From Betaproteobacteria bacterium (GTDB lineage: Bacteria; Pseudomonadota; Gammaproteobacteria; Burkholderiales; Usitatibacteraceae), in NCBI GenBank assembly GCA_016708825.1, contig JADJEZ010000006.1, forward strand, positions 1-64,000: DNA of 64,000 nucleotides, written 5' to 3'. The notes beneath the pieces were generated by a model. It was not told the DNA's origin. It did not search any database and was given only the letters and a program-made list of their open reading frames with translations. Made by a program: the position numbers and the translations under genes. Shown here piece after piece: positions 60,546 through 64,000 of the stretch (the first letter of the stretch is position 1; every line of letters begins with the position of its first letter).

Positions 60546-63350
60546 ATGAAGGCCGGGCAATTCCTCTCCGGACGCGTCGCCCGCCGCGTCTTCCTCATGT
60601 TCGTGCTCTCGGCCTTCGTGCCCCTCGCGGCACTGGCCGTAATGTCGCTGAGCCAGATCCGCGACCTCCTGATCCAGCAGGGCGACAATCGCCTGGCCGC
60701 CAACGCGAAGTCCTACGGCATGGCCGTATTCGAGCGCCTGCTCCTGGCCCAGGATGTGGCCGCGGCCGCCTTGTACGGGCCGCAGGATTCGCCGCCGCGA
60801 GGGTCCCTTGCACGCAGGACCTTCGTTTCGCTCGGAAGAATCGCTGCCGACGGCCAGGTTCTCTCCACCCTCGGGAAGCCCGAGCTGCCGGCTCTTTCCC
60901 CCGACGCCCTCGACAGGCTCGGTCAGGGCAAGGCCGTCGTGGTGGTCGGCAAGGATGGGGCCGTGTCACGGGTGACTCTGGTAGTCGCCCTCGGAAGCGG
61001 AGACAGCCGGGCCACGGTCGTGGGCGACATCGCGCCCGACTTCCTGTGGGGTTCGGTCGATCTCTACCCGGTGGCGACGAGTTTCTGCATTTTCGAGGAT
61101 CTTTCGCGCATCGTCCTGTTCTGCCCGATGCAGGACGGCGCGGCATCCGCGCTCGCGGTGGACACGCCCCGCACCCAGTCCGTCCTCAAGTCGGCGCGCT
61201 GGACCCGGGACGGCGAGACCCATCGCGCCGTGACCTGGGGCCAGTTCATGCGCGCCGCGTTCGGCACGGCCGACTGGGTGTTCGTCGCGAGCCAGCCAGA
61301 AGGTTTCCTGCTGGCGCCCGTGGGCGAGTTCCGCCGGATCTTCGTTCCCGCGATGCTGCTCGCGCTCCTGCTCGTCACGTGGCTCACCATTCGCCAGGCC
61401 CGCAGCATCCTCCTGCCGGTGGAGCGCCTGGCCAACCGGGCCCGCGCCATCGCGAAGAGCGATTTCGACTCGCGCCTGGACATGAAGCGCGACGACGAGT
61501 TCGGCGAACTCGCAGGCGCCTTCGATCTCATGTCCTCGAAGCTCGGGCGCCAGTTCGCCGCGCTGACGGCGCTCTCCGAGATCGACCGGCTCATCCTGTC
61601 GACCGTGGACACCGAGCAGGTCGTGCGCAAGGTCATCGAGCGCATGGGGCAGGTCGTTCCCGCCGACGCGGTCAGCGTGACGCTCTTCGACCATGAGAAC
61701 GCCGCGCTTGCCCGCGTCTACTTCCGCGGACCGGCCGCAAGCCAGGGGCTGTCGATCACGCGACTGGACATGCGCCCGACCGAGCGCAGCGCCCTCGAGG
61801 CCGACCGGCAGGGCGCGTGGCTGGAGCTCGCCGCACCGGCACCGGGCCATCTCGCCCACCTGCTGGCCGCGGGAATGCGGACCGCTTTCATCCAGCCCAT
61901 CGTGTGGCGAGACGCGGTGTGCGGCGCACTCGTGCTCGGCTATCGTGCCGCGGCGAGCCGCAACGACGAGGAGCAGAAGCAGGCGCGCGAGTTCGCCGAC
62001 CGCGTTGCAGTTGCGGTGTCCTCGGCCTGGCGCGACGAACAGCTCTACCTCCAGGCCCACTACGACACCCTCACCGGCCTGCCCAACCGTCTCCTGTTCA
62101 AGGACCGCCTGGGCCAGGAGATCATCCGCTGCCGTCGTGAGGAAAGCCGCTTCGCGGTGCTCTTCATCGACCTCGACCGGTTCAAGGACGTGAACGACAC
62201 CTTCGGCCACTCCGCAGGAGACTCCGTGCTGCGCGAGGCGGCGGCGAGGATCGAGCAATGCGTGCGCGGCAGCGACACCGTGTCGCGGCTGGGCGGCGAC
62301 GAGTTCACCGTCCTGCTCACGCATATCCAGCGTGCGCAGGACGCCGGGCGGATCGCCGAGAACGTCGTGCGCGCGCTCTCGAGGACGTTCGATATCGGCG
62401 AGCAGCACTCCTTCCTCGGCGCGAGCGTCGGCATCGCCGCATATCCCGCGGACGGGACTACGGCGGAGGATCTCCTGAAGAATGCGGACACCGCCATGTA
62501 CCGCGCGAAGGCGGGGGGCCGGTCCCAGGCGGTTTACTTCGAGGAGCGGATGAACGCGGAGGCCGTCGCGCGCCTGACGCTCGACCGGGACCTGCGCCAG
62601 GCCATCGAGCGCAATGAACTGGTGCTGCATTACCAGCCACAACTCGATCTGGGCACAGGTGCGATCCGCGCGGCCGAGGCGCTCGTGCGCTGGCAGCACC
62701 CCGAACGCGGCCTGATACTCCCGGGCCGCTTCATCGGGATCGCGGAGGAGTCCGGCTTCATCGAGCAGATCGGAAATTGGGTGATCCGCGAGACCTGCGC
62801 GCAGGTGAGGACCTGGCAGTCGGATGGCGTGGAGCTCGAGCACGTCGCGGTGAACGTCTCGCCAAGGCAGTTTCGCAGGGCCGGCTTCGCGGACATGATC
62901 CGCGGTTGCGTGGAGGAGGCCGGAATCGACTTCACGAGTCTCGAGCTGGAGATCACCGAGGGGCTGCTGGTGGAGAACGCCGCCGCGGTCGAGGGGATGC
63001 TCAGGGAACTGAACGCGATGGGAATCGCGATAGCGCTAGATGATTTCGGAACCGGGTTTTCGTCCATGTCCTACCTCCAGCGCTTTCCCGTCGACACCAT
63101 CAAGATCGACCGTGCGTTCGTGGAGGGCCTGGGACGAAGCGCCGATTCCCAGGCCATCGTCACCGCCGTCATCGCGATGTCCCACGCATTGGGCAAGCGA
63201 GTGATCGCAGAAGGCGTGGAGACCGCCGAGCAGGCCGCGATCCTGACGAAGCTCGAGTGCGACGAGATCCAGGGCTACTACCTTTCGCCGGCGCTGCCCG
63301 CGGCGCAGTTCGCGCAGTTCCTGAAGTCGCGCGCGCTGGCGCCCGCATAG
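60546..63350 (+). CDS. HAMP-GAF-GGDEF-EAL cyclic-di-GMP signalling protein
   Basis: 934 residues. Membrane helix at about 16-36, a periplasmic sensor domain to 260, helix 262-282, HAMP near 283-335, GAF near 350-490, GGDEF and EAL. The cyclase active site is GGDEF (583-587), with an inhibitory RxxD (RGSD) five residues before it. The phosphodiesterase residues are all visible: EAL (711-713), the Asn in NVSPRQF, Glu in EITEG, DD in LDDFGTGFS, Lys in IKIDR, Glu in EGVET. Both enzyme activities are possible. It starts 2 bp after the pseudopilin gene. Confidence 0.92.
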   Translation: MKAGQFLSGRVARRVFLMFVLSAFVPLAALAVMSLSQIRDLLIQQGDNRLAANAKSYGMAVFERLLLAQDVAAAALYGPQDSPPRGSLARRTFVSLGRIAADGQVLSTLGKPELPALSPDALDRLGQGKAVVVVGKDGAVSRVTLVVALGSGDSRATVVGDIAPDFLWGSVDLYPVATSFCIFEDLSRIVLFCPMQDGAASALAVDTPRTQSVLKSARWTRDGETHRAVTWGQFMRAAFGTADWVFVASQPEGFLLAPVGEFRRIFVPAMLLALLLVTWLTIRQARSILLPVERLANRARAIAKSDFDSRLDMKRDDEFGELAGAFDLMSSKLGRQFAALTALSEIDRLILSTVDTEQVVRKVIERMGQVVPADAVSVTLFDHENAALARVYFRGPAASQGLSITRLDMRPTERSALEADRQGAWLELAAPAPGHLAHLLAAGMRTAFIQPIVWRDAVCGALVLGYRAAASRNDEEQKQAREFADRVAVAVSSAWRDEQLYLQAHYDTLTGLPNRLLFKDRLGQEIIRCRREESRFAVLFIDLDRFKDVNDTFGHSAGDSVLREAAARIEQCVRGSDTVSRLGGDEFTVLLTHIQRAQDAGRIAENVVRALSRTFDIGEQHSFLGASVGIAAYPADGTTAEDLLKNADTAMYRAKAGGRSQAVYFEERMNAEAVARLTLDRDLRQAIERNELVLHYQPQLDLGTGAIRAAEALVRWQHPERGLILPGRFIGIAEESGFIEQIGNWVIRETCAQVRTWQSDGVELEHVAVNVSPRQFRRAGFADMIRGCVEEAGIDFTSLELEITEGLLVENAAAVEGMLRELNAMGIAIALDDFGTGFSSMSYLQRFPVDTIKIDRAFVEGLGRSADSQAIVTAVIAMSHALGKRVIAEGVETAEQAAILTKLECDEIQGYYLSPALPAAQFAQFLKSRALAPA

Positions 63351-63525
63351 GCCCGGCCCCGTCCACGCCTCGGTCCCCGGGCCCCTTCCCACCGGGTATT
63401 GATTCGAGTCAAGACGCCCCGGTGCGGACGGCTCCACTCTGGTGGTGGGGAACAGTTCGCTGCCTGGCGTGTTCTAATTGAGGCGTCCCGGGTCCCCGGG
63501 GCCACAAACTTCGCAGGAGAAGGCC

Positions 63526-63849
63526 ATGACACAAGCCACCGAAGTCTCGAGGGAGAAGCTTGTTCAGGATTTCCGCACGGTGATCGCGGATACCGAGGAA
63601 CTGATGAGGTCAGCCGCCGCGGTGAGCGGAGACAAGGCGAGCGCGATTCGCGCGAGCGTCGAGCAGAACCTGCGCGCCGCGAAGGCGAAGCTCGCGCAGC
63701 TCGAGGCCGCCGCGGTCGAGAAGACCAAGGCCGCCGCGAAGGCCACCGACGTCTACGTCCACGAGAACCCCTGGCAGTCGATCGGCATCACCGCCGGCGT
63801 GAGCGTGCTCGTCGGCATCACGATCGGCCTGCTCCTGAACCGCAAGTAG
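63526..63849 (+). CDS. yqjD: DUF883 (YqjD/ElaB) inner-membrane ribosome-associated protein
   Basis: 107 residues. A helical, charged N-terminal part (EKLVQDFRTVIADTEELMR, KASAIRASVEQNLRAAKAKL) ends in one C-terminal membrane helix with ENPWQSIGITAGVSVLVGIT, followed by RK. YqjD-type proteins in Escherichia coli tether stationary-phase ribosomes to the membrane. Followed by a YqjE-like gene. Confidence 0.88.
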   Translation: MTQATEVSREKLVQDFRTVIADTEELMRSAAAVSGDKASAIRASVEQNLRAAKAKLAQLEAAAVEKTKAAAKATDVYVHENPWQSIGITAGVSVLVGITIGLLLNRK

Positions 63850-63861
63850 GCGGGAGAAAGC

Positions 63862-64000
63862 TTGGACAGGCCGCCGGGCGAATCGGGGCCGCTGGGTTCC
63901 GCGCGGGCGCTCGGGGCCTCGCTCCTTGCGCTCTTGGGCACGCGCGTCGAGCTTGCGGCCATCGAGCTCAAGGAAGAGACCGAGCGCCGCAAGCGCCTCG
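63862..64000 (+). CDS. yqjE: YqjE/phage holin (DUF1469) family protein, partial
   Basis: Begins at TTG 63862 with GGGAGAAAG upstream and runs off the window end. The visible 46 residues include LGASLLALLGTRVELAAIELKEETERRK, the conserved start of the YqjE family (ELQEE-type motif). Full proteins have two membrane helices further on. 12 bp from yqjD, in the usual pair. Confidence 0.8.
   Translation, partial: MDRPPGESGPLGSARALGASLLALLGTRVELAAIELKEETERRKRL

Noticed and set aside
1..64000. CRISPR array, tRNA, rRNA or insertion sequence
   Set aside because: No regularly spaced direct repeats, cloverleaf sequences, rRNA text or transposase motifs were recognised. A short RNA gene could still be missed without a covariance search.

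Overview
The window is high-GC bacterial chromosome, most likely from a betaproteobacterium. The evidence is gene content: Bug/TctC-type tripartite tricarboxylate transport, a phhA-hppD-hmgA-fah tyrosine catabolic operon, a YqjD/YqjE pair, and Spondin_N, DUF2269 and SDR-DoxX genes. No rRNA, tRNA or named marker fixes the genus. I found no CRISPR array, tRNA, rRNA, IS element or integron integrase.

Region 1 (1 to about 12,500) is an integron gene-cassette array. Short single-gene units all face right and are visibly lower in GC than the rest. They are separated by folded attC sites of about 58-118 bp, with an inverse core (RYYYAAC-like) at the stop codon of each gene and a GTTRRRY-like core just before the next gene. 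I mark 15 complete or nearly complete attC sites and four partial ones (the left window edge, about 4,931, 6,815 and 12,470). Cargo includes VOC/glyoxalase proteins, an Apea-like HEPN protein, two methyltransferases, GNAT, GFA, DUF3052, isochorismatase and many small membrane proteins of unknown function. Several cassettes are decayed, and two ORFs run into attC DNA. The integrase and attI, if present, lie left of base 1.

Region 2 (about 12,600-25,820) is ordinary chromosome: membrane and envelope genes, a CPBP protease, a beta-propeller protein, small lipoproteins, a YjgN-M48 peptidase pair, a nitronate monooxygenase and an LpqC-like esterase. Two small paralogues join an L7/L12-C-terminal-like domain to a membrane helix.

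Region 3 (25,925-29,111) is the most interesting chromosomal locus. A Rieske protein overlaps a gene whose product fuses a cytochrome b domain to a periplasmic region with 12 c-type haem motifs. This looks like an unusual quinol-oxidising electron-transfer complex.

Region 4 (29,119-37,288, minus strand) holds DUF2269, SDR-DoxX, nitroreductase, histidine phosphatase, a CinA-like protein, PEBP, FKBP, gamma-glutamyltransferase and succinate-semialdehyde dehydrogenase.

Region 5 (37,379-59,942) holds two peptide-type binding proteins, a tandem Hsp20 pair, a Tim44-like protein, the phenylalanine/tyrosine operon, a tctC-tctA-tctB transporter, and a Dpp-like ABC operon (two binding proteins, two permeases, a secreted protein, RidA, two ATPases).

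Region 6 (60,025-64,000) holds a pseudopilin, a GGDEF-EAL protein and the start of a yqjD-yqjE pair.

Several chromosomal genes carry single-base frameshifts that, if corrected, restore full-length proteins (13.5, 23.2, 25.7, 36.3-36.4 and 40.1 kb). This looks more like residual sequence error than gene decay and should be checked against reads.
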